From: Methanosarcinales archaeon | GTDB lineage: Archaea; Halobacteriota; Syntropharchaeia; Alkanophagales; Methanospirareceae | DNA length: 8,995 nucleotides | NCBI GenBank assembly: GCA_025464275.1 | Contig: JAODGR010000054.1 | Location: 1-8,995 of the forward strand | Direction: 5' to 3' | Shown: one piece after another, positions 1 to 5,960 of the stretch | Layout of the letters: the number at the start of each line of letters is the position of its first letter | How positions within the stretch are numbered: the first letter of the stretch is position 1 | Program-made: the position numbers and the translations under genes | Notes under the pieces: generated by a model | What the model saw: the letters and a program-made list of their open reading frames with translations, nothing else | Database searches by the model: none | What the model was told of the DNA's origin: nothing

Positions 1-1
1 C

Positions 2-541
2 TTCCGCGCCTCTGAACTGCACAGGGGTGCAGAGGCGGAGGAGAAGAAGAAGGCGCCCGCTGCTGAGATTGGAGAAGAGGAGAAGAGCAGAGTCCCCTAC
101 TGGATACGTAAATACTGGAAGGCTGTGGAAGAGGAGACGATGACACCGGAGGAGATACTGGAGGAGGAGAACAGGCAGAGGGAGAAGCCAATAAAGTTCT
201 CCACACTGGCAAGAGCACTGAATGCCATTGCATCCACACGGAAGAGCGAGAAAGAGGAAGCGGAAGCGAGAGCGAGAGCGAGAGCGGGGGTAGAGAAGAA
301 GGAGAAGAGACTGGAGCCCGCGATAGAGACCAGAATGCCGGTGTCAGCACCGGTATCGGGGGCAGAATTTCAGTCCAGTATCAGCGGTATCTCAGAAGAG
401 ACAAGGAAGAGGTTCGAGAGTATCAGGAGTAACTGGGAGAAGGATTTAGGGCGGAGACTGCATAATGACTATTTCATGAATATCCTGCTTGCACTGGCAA
501 AGCTACTTGAACATGGAAAGACACTCGCTATGAAGGGCTGA
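2..541 (+). CDS. Unrecognised charged low-complexity protein, 5'-truncated by window edge
   Basis: The frame is open from the left edge to the TGA at 539-541, giving 179 visible residues. A GTG at 125 could act as a start, but the open frame upstream still reads as similar charged protein (for example VPYWIRKYW at visible residues 31-39), so I infer that the true start lies outside the window. The visible part is rich in Glu, Lys, Arg and Ala. It contains an Ala-Arg repeat at about residues 88-95, encoded by a hexamer repeat, then a Pro/Val/Ser-rich stretch. It ends in a likely helical segment of about 60 residues that includes an amphipathic or hydrophobic run (YFMNILLALAKLL). No signal peptide, clear membrane span or catalytic motif is visible. 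The stop is one base before the next ATG, so translational coupling with the MfnD-like gene is likely. I do not recognise the family. A coiled-coil or scaffold role is possible but unsupported. Confidence 0.75.
   Translation, partial: FRASELHRGAEAEEKKKAPAAEIGEEEKSRVPYWIRKYWKAVEEETMTPEEILEEENRQREKPIKFSTLARALNAIASTRKSEKEEAEARARARAGVEKKEKRLEPAIETRMPVSAPVSGAEFQSSISGISEETRKRFESIRSNWEKDLGRRLHNDYFMNILLALAKLLEHGKTLAMKG
263..286 (+). repeat. Short hexamer tandem repeat (AGAGCG) inside coding sequence
   Basis: Three exact copies of AGAGCG (269-286) are preceded by one variant copy, GAAGCG (263-268). The repeat is in frame and encodes alternating Ala and Arg. Gain or loss of a unit would keep the reading frame and only change the length of the linker. 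Confidence 0.7.
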
Positions 542-542
542 A

Positions 543-1466
543 ATGAAGATAATGGTCGCAGAGTACGCGGTGGGAACAGCGAATCCGGAGAGCGAAGGAT
601 GGTCAACCCTGCTGAGAGAGGGTCGAGCGATGCTCACCACGCTGAAACAGAGCTTTGAGAGAGCGGGTAATGAAGTCATATCACCCATCGGAGTGAGTGA
701 CTTCGAAGCTGCGGTGGCTGAACTATCGAAGGAGTGTGATGCTGGAATTGTCATTGCTCCGGACGAGCTACTCACCCATCTCACAGAACTCGTGGAGTCG
801 AACACGGTCAACCTCGGCTGCTCTTCTCACTGTGTCCGGATTTGCGCCGATAAGCTACGAACCACTGAGATACTGAGTGAAGCGGGTATTCCGGTGCCTG
901 GAATCATCAGGGAGACAGCTACAGCCAGGAGATGTGTAACCAAGCCAAGATACGGGTGTGCTTCCGAGGGTGTCTTCATAAGAGATAAACCACCGGGATA
1001 CCATCTCGATGGCTCTGGGTCCGGCTCTGAGTCTGAGCCTATTACTGTGGAGTATATAGGAGGTGAAGCCATAAGCAGTAGTGTAGTGGCAGGTCCTTCT
1101 GGAATATTGCCACTTACCGTGAACAAGCAGTTCATACAGGTGGAACAGAGCGGAAGAATCCGGTATACCGGAGGGCTGGTTCCATATCACATGGACGCTG
1201 AGCGTGAGCGAGAGATATTTGCGAGGAGCAAACAGGTGGTGGCGGTATTGGGCTGCGAAGGCTACGTCGGGATAGATTTTGTACTCCGGGAGGGAGATGG
1301 GAGAGCGTTCGTGGTGGACGTGAATCCAAGACCAACCACTTCAATCGTGGGCATAGGGAGGGTGTTAAATTATGAGCTGGGTGATTTATTACTGGGTGCG
1401 AAATTTGGCTCTCTACCCGGTGAAGAGGAGATAAAGACAGAGGGGTGTTTTATCTTTAACTTATAA
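543..1466 (+). CDS. mfnD: ATP-grasp ligase, probable tyramine--L-glutamate ligase (methanofuran biosynthesis)
   Basis: This 307-residue protein has an ATP-grasp layout. An N-terminal pre-ATP-grasp domain (about 1-100) precedes K104 in ADKLRT, then the nucleotide-binding lysine in VTKPRYG (K134), the hinge acid region VEYIGGE (169-175), LTVNKQFI (191-198), GIDFV (243-247) and the metal-binding VVDVNPRPTTS (257-267, with D259, N261 and R263). The NKQ and NPR..TS segments fit the archaeal family typified by MJ0815 (MfnD), which joins glutamate to tyramine using ATP in the cytoplasm, an early step of methanofuran side-chain assembly. Length is close to the family norm. A Gly/Ser/Glu run at 157-166 looks like a lineage-specific loop. 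The ATG at 543 lies one base after the preceding stop, with a weak AAGGG upstream, so the gene is probably co-expressed with the unknown gene before it. Another amino-acid ligase of the ATP-grasp superfamily is the main alternative. The assignment rests on recalled motifs, not a search. Confidence 0.7.
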   Translation: MKIMVAEYAVGTANPESEGWSTLLREGRAMLTTLKQSFERAGNEVISPIGVSDFEAAVAELSKECDAGIVIAPDELLTHLTELVESNTVNLGCSSHCVRICADKLRTTEILSEAGIPVPGIIRETATARRCVTKPRYGCASEGVFIRDKPPGYHLDGSGSGSESEPITVEYIGGEAISSSVVAGPSGILPLTVNKQFIQVEQSGRIRYTGGLVPYHMDAEREREIFARSKQVVAVLGCEGYVGIDFVLREGDGRAFVVDVNPRPTTSIVGIGRVLNYELGDLLLGAKFGSLPGEEEIKTEGCFIFNL

Positions 1467-1468
1467 TA
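1461..1468 (+). promoter_or_regulatory. Possible TATA box for the ribL-nikR-psmB block
   Basis: TTATAATA overlaps the mfnD stop codon and continues just beyond it. With the usual archaeal spacing of about 25 bases, transcription would start near 1488-1492. That is just upstream of the family-consistent ribL start at 1508 and would leave a short leader carrying the GAGGGGATGAG purine motif. AT-rich sequence is scarce nearby, but the match is short and read-through from mfnD is equally possible. Confidence 0.3.
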
Positions 1469-1507
1469 TGGTAACGAGCAGCGGAGATGAGAGGGGATGA
1501 GAACCAC

Positions 1508-1948
1508 ATGGTACGAGTTTTAGCAACCGGGACGTTCGATATACTCCATCCGGGACACCTGCTCTACCTCGAGGAGGCGAAGAAGCTGGGTGATGAGCTC
1601 TATGTCATCGTTGGCAGGGATGTAAATGTCAAGAGGAGGAAGAGGGTGCCGATTATACCGGAGCAGCAGAGGCTGGAGATGGTCTCCGCTTTGCGTGTGG
1701 TTGACAGGGCGATGCTGGGAAGTGAAAGGGATATGTATGAACCTTTATATAGTATTAAACCAGATATAATAGCAATAGGTTATGATCAAGCCTTTGATGA
1801 ATCTGAATTGGAGGAGGAACTCAGGAAGCGAGGATTTAAATCGCGCGTGATTCGCATAAAGAAGTATAACTCAAGTGGTTTATGCAAAGCAGAAGGAATA
1901 ATAAAGCGTATACTGGAACTGATGGGGGATAAGAATGGAAGAAAGTAA
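1508..1948 (+). CDS. ribL: Archaeal FAD synthase (FMN adenylyltransferase), RibL-like nucleotidyltransferase
   Basis: The 146-residue product is a single cytidylyltransferase-like nucleotidyltransferase domain. It shows ATGTFDILHPGH at 6-17 with the HxGH signature (H14, H17), the RxxxxxPIIPEQQR segment (about 44-55) and GYDQ at 91-94, the position of the (G)xDQ motif. These match archaeal RibL (MJ1179 type), which makes FAD from FMN and ATP, the last step of flavin cofactor synthesis. A glycerol-3-phosphate cytidylyltransferase is the main alternative. The ATG at 1508 is preferred because it places VRVLATGTF at the N-terminus, as in the family, and because it follows a GAGGGGATGAG purine motif. 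An in-frame ATG at 1487 would add seven residues with no family counterpart. The last 14 bases overlap nikR, so the two are translated from one message. Confidence 0.85.
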   Translation: MVRVLATGTFDILHPGHLLYLEEAKKLGDELYVIVGRDVNVKRRKRVPIIPEQQRLEMVSALRVVDRAMLGSERDMYEPLYSIKPDIIAIGYDQAFDESELEEELRKRGFKSRVIRIKKYNSSGLCKAEGIIKRILELMGDKNGRK

Positions 1949-2357
1949 AGAGCTGACCCGGATAGGTGTGTCTCTACCCTCCAATCTGCTGGATAAGTTC
2001 GATGCGATAATAAGAGGGAGGGGATATTCGTCGCGGTCGGAAGGGATAAGGGATGCGATCAGGGCTTACATCGTGGAGTATGAGTGGATGGAGCGAGAGT
2101 CAGGAGATGAGATAGGTACCATAACCTACCTTTACGACCACAGCCAGAGGGGTCTGGGTGACCGGCTAACAGAAGTACAGCATCATTACATTGATATGAT
2201 AAAAACATCTACACACATTCATCTGGACGAAGAGAACTGCTTTGAGGTGATAGTGATGAAGGGGGATGCGAAGCGGATAAAGGAATTAGCCGAGAACATA
2301 ATGAGTCTGAAGGGCGTGAAGCATCTGAAGCTGACGACCACACACGGAGGAATATAA
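1935..2357 (+). CDS. nikR: Nickel-responsive transcriptional regulator NikR
   Basis: The 140-residue protein has an N-terminal ribbon-helix-helix DNA-binding domain (about 6-50: RIGVSLPSNLLDKFD, then YSSRSEGIRDAIR) and a C-terminal ACT-like metal-binding domain (about 58-135). By alignment in my head with E. coli NikR (H76, H87, H89, C95), the full high-affinity nickel ligand set is present with identical spacing: H83, H94, H96 and C102. It should act as a tetramer that represses nickel uptake or nickel-enzyme genes when nickel is bound. A strong GGGGGAT Shine-Dalgarno-like motif (1924-1930) precedes the ATG, which lies inside the end of ribL (14-base overlap). psmB follows after three bases. 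No nickel transporter gene is visible in the window, so its targets are probably elsewhere. Confidence 0.93.
   Translation: MEESKELTRIGVSLPSNLLDKFDAIIRGRGYSSRSEGIRDAIRAYIVEYEWMERESGDEIGTITYLYDHSQRGLGDRLTEVQHHYIDMIKTSTHIHLDEENCFEVIVMKGDAKRIKELAENIMSLKGVKHLKLTTTHGGI
2346..2350 (+). promoter_or_regulatory. Shine-Dalgarno GGAGG for psmB
   Basis: GGAGG lies in the last codons of nikR, ten bases before the psmB ATG at 2361. It supports that start and translation of psmB from a nikR-containing transcript. Confidence 0.6.
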
Positions 2358-2360
2358 CCC

Positions 2361-3014
2361 ATGAAGACAGAGCTGCAGCTGCAGATACAGGATATGATAA
2401 AGAGAGGGACGACCACCGTAGGGCTGATCTGCGATGGCGGTGTGGTACTGGCGAGTGAGAAGAGGGCGACGATGGGCTCTTTCATCGCATCCAAGGCGGC
2501 GAAGAAGATATATCAGGTGGATGACAGGATAGGGATAACCACAGCGGGTGTGGTAGGAGATGCACAGGCTCTGGTGCGCATAATATCAGTGGAGGCGAAG
2601 TTATACAGGATAAGGCGGCAGGAGCCAATCACCGTGCGGGGAATAACGACTCTCCTATCCAATGTATTGAGCGCTCAGAGGATATATCCCTACATCGTGC
2701 AGCTACTTGTGGGCGGTATAGACAGGAAGGGTGCACACATATACTCCATCGACCCTTTTGGGGGCAATACAGCGGAGAGGGACATTGCTGCCACTGGCTC
2801 AGGCTCACCCATTGCATACGGTGTGCTTGAAGACAGGTATTCTCGAGATATGTCCATCGATGAAGGGATAGCACTGGCGGTACAATCGCTCCACTCCGCG
2901 ATGAAGAGGGACAGTGCATCGGGAGAAGAGATCGAGGCGGTAGCGATAACGAAGGATAAGTATGAGGAAGTGAGTGAGGATAAGATAAAAAGCATAAGGG
3001 CTACTTTCAACTGA
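2361..3014 (+). CDS. psmB: 20S proteasome beta subunit (threonine protease)
   Basis: The 217-residue protein matches archaeal proteasome beta subunits, which are close to this length. A short propeptide (1-16) ends in Gly16, and the mature enzyme would begin with Thr17 of GTTTVG, the N-terminal nucleophile released by autoprocessing. Supporting active-site residues are visible: E33 (mature 17), K49 (mature 33), S147 in TGSGSP, and D184/S187 in RDSASG. The LLVGGID (115-121) and YGVLEDRYS (153-161) segments also match the Thermoplasma beta subunit. Seven-membered rings of this subunit form the central proteolytic chamber between alpha rings and degrade unfolded cytoplasmic proteins. It is transcriptionally linked to nikR upstream, and the aCPSF1 gene follows 136 bases later. 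No alpha subunit or PAN ATPase is present here. All catalytic residues are intact. Confidence 0.96.
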   Translation: MKTELQLQIQDMIKRGTTTVGLICDGGVVLASEKRATMGSFIASKAAKKIYQVDDRIGITTAGVVGDAQALVRIISVEAKLYRIRRQEPITVRGITTLLSNVLSAQRIYPYIVQLLVGGIDRKGAHIYSIDPFGGNTAERDIAATGSGSPIAYGVLEDRYSRDMSIDEGIALAVQSLHSAMKRDSASGEEIEAVAITKDKYEEVSEDKIKSIRATFN

Positions 3015-3026
3015 TTTCAATCTCAG

Positions 3027-3060
3027 TCTCTCCTCCCTGCCTCTCTCTCTTCTTTCTCCC
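3027..3060 (+). terminator. Pyrimidine tract after psmB, candidate transcription terminator
   Basis: This 34-base stretch contains a single purine (G at 3039) and begins 12 bases after the psmB stop. Archaeal termination commonly uses U-rich or pyrimidine-rich transcript ends, assisted by aCPSF1/FttA. The tract is mixed C and T and not a clean T-run, and no convincing hairpin precedes it, so the terminator call is inference from position and composition. Confidence 0.4.
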
Positions 3061-3114
3061 GGTATCTTCTTGATGCCCGTGGGTGTGAATGTAGAAGCGA
3101 AGGGGAAGGAAGGG

Positions 3115-3142
3115 GTATAGATATAGGGATACAGGTATAGGG
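3115..3142 (+). promoter_or_regulatory. Imperfect direct repeat with TATA-like cores upstream of aCPSF1
   Basis: Two imperfect copies of a 13-14 base unit lie back to back (3115-3127 and 3128-3141), both ending in TATAGG. The first TATA-like core (TATAGATA, 3116-3123) is about 25-30 bases before the ATG at 3151. That is the spacing expected for a TATA box of a leaderless or near-leaderless archaeal message. No strong Shine-Dalgarno motif precedes the ATG, which fits that reading. The repeat could also be a regulator site. Confidence 0.35.
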
Positions 3143-3150
3143 CTGAATAA

Positions 3151-5034
3151 ATGTCAGTAGAAGAGCGGCTTTCTGAATTAAAGCAGCGGATAATAGAGTT
3201 ATTACCTGACGATGTGCGCATAAGTAGCGTGGAGTTTGAGGGTCCAGAGCTGGTGCTCTATACAGAAGATACCCAGCGGTTCGCAGATGATGCTACTCTG
3301 GTACGCACACTGGCGAAGGAATTGAAGAAGCGGATATCGGTAAGACCGAGCAGCAACATCCTCATGGAGCCGGAGAGAGCATTGAAGGTGATACATGAGA
3401 TAATCCCGGAGGAGGGCGGGATAAAGGATGTATATTTCGATATGGACAAAGCTGAGGTGATAATAGAAGCAAATAAGCCGGGACTGGTGATAGGCACTCA
3501 TGGCGCCACACTCAGGGAAGTGGCGAAGATCATAGGGTGGCGACCGAGTGTAATCAGGGCACCACCGATAGAATCATCGATAATAAAGAGCATAAGGCGG
3601 TATTTAAGGGATGAGAGCGATTTCAGACGGGAGTTCATGAAGAAGGTGGGCAGGCGGATATACAGGGATAAGATGATAGGGGACGAATGGGTGCGAGTGA
3701 CCACACTGGGCGGATGTAGAGAGGTGGGGAGGAATGCATTCCTGCTCTCCACACCGGAGACACGGGTCTTAATTGACTGTGGTGTGAGTGTGGGCTCGGA
3801 GGGCATGCCCTATTTATATGTACCTGAGGTCTCCCCGATCAGCAATCTGGATGCGGTGGTGATCACACATGCACATCTCGACCATTCAGGTCTCGTGCCT
3901 CTCCTCTTCCTCTACGGCTTTGATGGTCCGATATACACCACCCAGCCAACGCGTGACCTCATGGCTCTCCTGCTCCTCGATTACATAGAGGTCTCAGCGC
4001 GTGAGGGCAAGAAGGTACCGTACAAATCGGCTATGATAAGGGATGCTATACGCCATACCATACCACTGAAGTACGGAGAGGTGACCGATATCTCACCCGA
4101 TGTGAAGCTGACATTTTACAATGCCGGGCACATACTGGGCTCGGCAATTGCTTATTTCCACGTGGGGAATAACCATAACATTGCATTCACCGGGGACATA
4201 AAGTATGAACGCACTTTCCTCTTTGACCCGGCATTCAATGCCTTTCCGAAGGTGGATACTCTGGTCATCGAATCCACATACGGTGGTGTGAACGATCTAC
4301 AGCCATCCAGGTCAGAAGCGGAGAAGAACCTGAAGGAGGAGATAGAGCGGACGATAAGGAGGGGTGGCAAGGTGATAATCCCGGCATTCGCGGTCGGGCG
4401 TTCTCAGGAAGTGATGATCGCGCTTGAGGGTATGCAGCTGGATGTGCCAGTGTATCTGGATGGCATGATCTGGGAGGCGACATCTGTACATACCGCATAT
4501 CCCGAATATCTGAACAAGAATCTGAAGAACTCTATATTCCTGGGTGATAACCCCTTCCTCTCCGATATCTTCGCGCAGGTGGATGATGCAGATAAGCGCA
4601 GGGAGGTGATAGAGGAGAAGGAGCCATCCATTATACTCGCTACTTCTGGCATGCTCAATGGTGGACCTGTTCTGGAATATCTGAAGGGGCTTGCAGCCGA
4701 TGAGAAGAACACACTCATATTCGTGGGTTATCAGGCTGAAGGTACACTCGGGCGGAGGATACAGAAGGGCTGGAATGAGATTCAGCTCTCAGACGATGGG
4801 AAGATAAAGAACATAAAGATAAGAATGGATATAAGGACGATAGACGGCTTTTCTGGACATTCAGACCGTAACCAGCTCTTTGAATATGTGCGGAAGATCC
4901 GACCTCTGCCCTCAAAGGTGATATGCATGCATGGTGAGAATAGCAAGTGCATGGCTCTGGCGAGCGGGATGCACAAGAAATTTAATATAGAGACGACAGC
5001 ACCGATGAATCTGGAGACCCTGAGGCTGGTGTAG
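3151..5034 (+). CDS. aCPSF1/FttA: KH-domain beta-CASP ribonuclease, archaeal transcription termination factor
   Basis: The 627-residue protein has the archaeal aCPSF1 architecture and a length close to the family norm. Two N-terminal KH-like RNA-binding domains (about 1-70 and 71-150, with the GxxG loop as GTHG at 115-118) precede a metallo-beta-lactamase core with TTLGGCREVGRN (184-195), HAHLDHSG (240-247), AGHILGS (325-331) and TGD (347-349). The beta-CASP insert runs from about E374 in IESTYGG (373-379), through IIPAFAVGRSQE (409-420). The C-terminal part carries DGFSGHSD (565-572) and MHGE (593-596). The zinc ligands H240, H242, D244, H245, H327, D348 and H594 all appear intact. In euryarchaea this 3'-end processing endo/exonuclease cuts nascent RNA and drives transcription termination at the polymerase. 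The psmB-aCPSF1 neighbourhood resembles that of other euryarchaea as I recall it. The ATG at 3151 begins the expected N-terminal helix (EERLSELKQRI). Confidence 0.95.
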   Translation: MSVEERLSELKQRIIELLPDDVRISSVEFEGPELVLYTEDTQRFADDATLVRTLAKELKKRISVRPSSNILMEPERALKVIHEIIPEEGGIKDVYFDMDKAEVIIEANKPGLVIGTHGATLREVAKIIGWRPSVIRAPPIESSIIKSIRRYLRDESDFRREFMKKVGRRIYRDKMIGDEWVRVTTLGGCREVGRNAFLLSTPETRVLIDCGVSVGSEGMPYLYVPEVSPISNLDAVVITHAHLDHSGLVPLLFLYGFDGPIYTTQPTRDLMALLLLDYIEVSAREGKKVPYKSAMIRDAIRHTIPLKYGEVTDISPDVKLTFYNAGHILGSAIAYFHVGNNHNIAFTGDIKYERTFLFDPAFNAFPKVDTLVIESTYGGVNDLQPSRSEAEKNLKEEIERTIRRGGKVIIPAFAVGRSQEVMIALEGMQLDVPVYLDGMIWEATSVHTAYPEYLNKNLKNSIFLGDNPFLSDIFAQVDDADKRREVIEEKEPSIILATSGMLNGGPVLEYLKGLAADEKNTLIFVGYQAEGTLGRRIQKGWNEIQLSDDGKIKNIKIRMDIRTIDGFSGHSDRNQLFEYVRKIRPLPSKVICMHGENSKCMALASGMHKKFNIETTAPMNLETLRLV

Positions 5035-5121
5035 GAGGAGAAGGGGGAGGAGGATAAAAGTTAAAGTATGAGAAGATAAAGGATAAAGGGAATAGGAGAG
5101 AGGAAAGAGGAGAGGGAAGAA
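5035..5121 (+). other. Cytosine-free purine-rich spacer between aCPSF1 and ADH synthase genes
   Basis: This 87-base spacer contains no C and only eight T on the + strand; the remaining bases are A or G. It ends in AGGAGAGG (5108-5115), a Shine-Dalgarno-like motif six bases before the ATG at 5122. There is no clear TATA box or T-rich terminator inside it, so the downstream gene may be read from the aCPSF1 transcript. An ATG at 5068 in the downstream frame is closed at once by TAA at 5077. Confidence 0.6.
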
Positions 5122-5946
5122 ATGACAACCCTGAAGGAGCGAATGGAGAGGATGAGTATAGGGAAGCGGATAAGGATGGAGAGGATAGTGGACAGGAGCA
5201 GCGGCAGGAGTGTCATCGTGCCGATGGACCATGGTGTAACCTCGGGTCCGATATACGGCTTGACGGACATGAGACAGGCGGTGAACGCGGTCGCGGAAGG
5301 AGGAGCGAATGCCGTACTCCTCCATAAGGGCATCGTGATTGCCGGGCATCGGGGCTACGGGAAGGATATCGGGCTCGTGATACACCTCTCCGCAAGCACA
5401 TCCCTGGGTCCCGACCCCCTGACCAAGGTCATGGTGGCGACGGTGGAAGAGGCGATCAGGCTGGGCGCGGACGGGGTCTCGATGCACGTGAATGTGGGTG
5501 CGGAGAGTGAGCCGGAGATGCTCCAGGAGCTTGGTGAGACCTCCATGGTATGTGAGGAGTGGGGCATGCCCCTCTTAGCGATGATGTATCCCAGGGGTAA
5601 GAAGGTGGAGAGCGAGCATGACCCCGAGATGGTGATGCATGTAGCACGTGTGGGCGCGGAGCTCGGTGCTGACATCGTCAAGACAAACTATACCGGTGAC
5701 CCCGATTCCTTCAGAGAGGTGATACGCAGCTGCCCGGTACCTGTGATCATAGCTGGTGGACCAAAGATGAGCACAGATGCAGAAGTGCTGAAGATGGTGG
5801 AAGACGCCATCTCTGCCGGTGCATCCGGGGTATCAATAGGGAGAAACGTCTTCCAGCACGAGAACCCCACGAAGATGACCATTGCAATAAGTAAGATAGT
5901 GCACGAAGGACTCACAGCATCAGAGGCGATGGAGATGTTGAAGTGA
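5122..5946 (+). CDS. aroA': 2-amino-3,7-dideoxy-D-threo-hept-6-ulosonate (ADH) synthase, class I aldolase-like
   Basis: The 274-residue protein is a TIM-barrel aldolase of the DhnA/FBA class I family. It strongly resembles the M. jannaschii ADH synthase MJ0400: IVPMDHGVTSGPI (32-44), EGGANAVLLHKGIV (59-72), ADGVSMHVNVG (116-126), MPLLAMMYPRGK (149-160), ADIVKTNYTGD (183-193), AGGPK (211-215) and GRNVFQH (240-246). K187 is the expected Schiff-base lysine, with D36 and Y156 at the other catalytic positions, all shifted by three from the MJ0400 numbering I recall. The enzyme condenses a 6-deoxy-5-ketofructose-1-phosphate-derived unit with aspartate semialdehyde, the first step of the archaeal route to 3-dehydroquinate. 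The partner enzyme AroB' is not in the window. A plain class I fructose-bisphosphate aldolase is the alternative but fits the sequence less well. A good Shine-Dalgarno motif supports the start. The next gene follows after 14 bases. Confidence 0.9.
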   Translation: MTTLKERMERMSIGKRIRMERIVDRSSGRSVIVPMDHGVTSGPIYGLTDMRQAVNAVAEGGANAVLLHKGIVIAGHRGYGKDIGLVIHLSASTSLGPDPLTKVMVATVEEAIRLGADGVSMHVNVGAESEPEMLQELGETSMVCEEWGMPLLAMMYPRGKKVESEHDPEMVMHVARVGAELGADIVKTNYTGDPDSFREVIRSCPVPVIIAGGPKMSTDAEVLKMVEDAISAGASGVSIGRNVFQHENPTKMTIAISKIVHEGLTASEAMEMLK

Positions 5947-5960
5947 AGTGAAATAATATA

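Noticed and set aside
125..541. GTG at 125 as the true start of the first gene
   Set aside because: The frame remains open to the left edge with the same charged composition and a plausible aromatic motif, so the gene most likely starts outside the window.
1487..1507. Upstream ATG at 1487 as the ribL start
   Set aside because: It adds MRGDENH before the conserved N-terminal strand, has no family counterpart and is less well placed relative to the purine-rich ribosome site. It is possible but less likely than 1508.
3027..3115. Hairpin between the pyrimidine tract and the downstream purine tract
   Set aside because: Only short, broken complementarity was found by eye when the purine tract was reverse-complemented against the pyrimidine tract. 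It does not support a stable stem or intrinsic hairpin terminator.
5066..5071. GTATGA, the half-site sequence of the E. coli NikR operator
   Set aside because: No TCATAC partner lies at the expected spacing of about 16 bases. A single hexamer in a purine-rich spacer is expected by chance, and archaeal NikR sites may differ.
4912..5487. 191-codon open frame on the minus strand
   Set aside because: It spans the end of aCPSF1, the purine-rich spacer and the start of ADH synthase, all strongly supported on the + strand. Its translation is His/Pro/Leu-rich low complexity caused by the purine bias of the other strand.
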